Shown piece by piece: positions 62,911 through 64,000 of a stretch of DNA of 64,000 nt. How positions within the stretch are numbered: the stretch's first letter is position 1; the number at the start of each line of letters is the position of its first letter. This stretch comes from Novosphingobium barchaimii LL02 (lineage in GTDB: Bacteria; Pseudomonadota; Alphaproteobacteria; Sphingomonadales; Sphingomonadaceae): NCBI RefSeq assembly GCF_001046635.1, contig NZ_KQ130453.1, forward strand, positions 5,001 through 69,000, in the 5' to 3' direction. The notes under the pieces were generated by a model. That model did not search any database. It saw only the letters and a list, made by a program, of their open reading frames with translations, and had not been told where the DNA came from. The translations under genes were made by a program, and so were the position numbers.

Positions 62911-63948
62911 TTATTTCGTCAGCACGAGCCTGTCTGACCGTTGATTTTCAACAATAAGGCCGAGCGCCCGGGCAAGATGCTTCGCCACACTTTCGGGATT
63001 GCGGATATGCAGTTCTGCACTCACCCGCATCGCGGCAATTTCCGGAGAAGCTGCCACCAGCTTGACGTCGGAATAGTGGTTCACCTCGGCGAGGATCACA
63101 CTCACGGCTTCATCGTCGTAGCTCTTCACGCCGGTTGTCCATTGCTCGTCGTTAGCCGGCGCCGGTTCGGTGATAGCATTGCCGGTTACCGTGGGTGTGC
63201 CAGAGTAGCGTATCCTTTCGCCTGGTTGAAGGTAGCTCTTCGCCGCCGGCTCCGAGGGCTTGCGTGCCTCGCATGGCGGAGTAACTGCGACACGCCCTTC
63301 GTACAGTACCACATTCATCTGGCAATGCGCGCGACGTTCCACACCGAACCGCGTGCCGAGCGCTGTGGTAGTGCCGCCATCAGCGGTGACGGTGAAAGGG
63401 CGCGAAGCGTCATGAGCAACAGCGAAGATGGCGCGGCCGTGATCGAGCGTGACGTCGCGGTGGTCTCGATGCATCCGCACGAGCAAGCGACTATCGGTAT
63501 CGAGCGTCACGACCGAGCCATCCACAAGCGTGATATTTCTAACCTCACCTTTCCGGGTCGTGAAGATAAGCGGCGGGTCGTCACGCTTCCCGTCGGAGGA
63601 TGCAATCGGCGTAGGTGTGGAGGGCAAACGCAGATTCTGGTCGAGCACAAAAGGCGCTCCCAGCAAAAGGATGGTGGCGAGCGAGGCGGCGATCGCCAAC
63701 TTTGCCGAGGGCCTTCGGGGACGGCTGTCGCTCTTGTGACTGTTCTGTCGTTCGCGAAATCTTACTGATGCGGGATCAACGATGTTCGATATCGCGGCGT
63801 CGGCGATGTCGAATGCGGCCTGGTGCTCGGGCGACTGAGCGCACCAACTCCTAGCAGCAGGCTTTCGTGCCGGGTTCTCGCGGACCGCCAGCGCCCAGCG
63901 GCGTGCCTGCTGGCTGAGGGTGAGCGAGCCCGGTTCTTCGTCGGTCAT
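62911..63948 (-). CDS. FecR-family sigma factor regulator
   Basis: Inner-membrane protein of 345 residues. The N-terminal DUF4880-type helix bundle (SQQARRWALAVRENPARKPA, RSWCAQSPEHQAAFDIADAA) binds the sigma factor, one membrane helix (KLAIAASLATILLLGAPFVL) follows, and the periplasmic FecR domain has VRNITLVDGSVVTLDTDSRL, DVTLDHGRAIFAVAHDASRP and the C-terminal ALGLIVENQRSDRLVLTK that contacts the STN domain. It overlaps the upstream sigma gene (ATGA) and lies 85 bases before the receptor. Confidence 0.93.
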   Translation of the reverse strand: MTDEEPGSLTLSQQARRWALAVRENPARKPAARSWCAQSPEHQAAFDIADAAISNIVDPASVRFRERQNSHKSDSRPRRPSAKLAIAASLATILLLGAPFVLDQNLRLPSTPTPIASSDGKRDDPPLIFTTRKGEVRNITLVDGSVVTLDTDSRLLVRMHRDHRDVTLDHGRAIFAVAHDASRPFTVTADGGTTTALGTRFGVERRAHCQMNVVLYEGRVAVTPPCEARKPSEPAAKSYLQPGERIRYSGTPTVTGNAITEPAPANDEQWTTGVKSYDDEAVSVILAEVNHYSDVKLVAASPEIAAMRVSAELHIRNPESVAKHLARALGLIVENQRSDRLVLTK

Positions 63949-64000
63949 TGCCCTTCCATCCCATCCAGCAGATGGTCCAACACCTTGAATATCTTTCTCT
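63945..64000 (-). CDS. FecI-type ECF sigma factor, C-terminal end only
   Basis: The last 17 codons are visible: KIFKVLDHLLDGMEGQ, then TGA overlapping the fecR start (ATGA at 63945-63948). Position and overlap make a FecI-like sigma factor very likely; the sequence itself is too short to prove it. It would direct transcription of the receptor and isopeptidase genes. Confidence 0.55.
   Translation of the reverse strand, partial: RKIFKVLDHLLDGMEGQ

Overview
The window looks like a piece of a mobile replicon (conjugative plasmid or integrative conjugative element) from a sphingomonad (Sphingobium, Novosphingobium or Sphingopyxis type). The evidence is high GC, alphaproteobacterial small genes (Usg, a complex I NDUFS4-like fragment), a sphingomonad-style F-type transfer operon, and a lasso peptide cluster whose predicted core resembles the Sphingobium peptide syanodin I as I remember it. 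No rRNA, tRNA, CRISPR array or replication gene was seen.

Layout. 1-11 kb is an insertion-sequence mosaic: the 5' end of a serine recombinase, a complete IS256-type element with an 8-bp target duplication, a truncated IS110-type transposase fused to a 3'-truncated SDR gene, its divergent MarR regulator, a nucleotidyltransferase, a complete IS30-type element, two unassigned genes (one a secreted HEXXH protein), an MFS exporter and an IS5-type transposase that has lost its first catalytic Asp. 11-31 kb is a stress and glycan island: GT4 glycosyltransferase, glycogen debranching enzyme, groES-groEL, two Hsp20 genes, MarC, HdeD/DUF308, a GGDEF protein, an HWE kinase, a response regulator, an acyl carrier protein and a bactofilin-like protein. 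groES and the first hsp20 share RpoH-like promoters. Many genes here are broken: debranching enzyme (frameshift), NDUFS4-like gene (frameshift), hdeD (in-frame TAG), a small membrane protein (in-frame TAA), a Crp/Fnr regulator (in-frame TAA plus IS66 insertion) and a second groEL reduced to about 60 codons.

31.6-53.5 kb is one compact leftward F-type type IV secretion operon in the order dsbC-traA-L-E-K-B-V-C-three small membrane genes-traW-U-x-N-N'-trbC-S26 peptidase-traF-thioredoxin-traH-traG. Many of its genes are joined by ATGA overlaps. The relaxase, the coupling protein and oriT are not in the window.

53.8-64 kb is a lasso peptide locus. An XRE and a GntR regulator precede a 44-residue precursor, a fused RRE-protease (B) and a cyclase (C), all rightward. 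Converging on them are an S9-type lasso isopeptidase, a TonB receptor with an STN signalling domain, FecR and the last codons of a FecI-type sigma factor. A 17-bp palindrome occurs both upstream of the regulators and upstream of the precursor, which suggests one shared control circuit. The simplest reading is that B and C make the peptide, the receptor re-imports it and signals through FecR/FecI, and the isopeptidase opens the ring.
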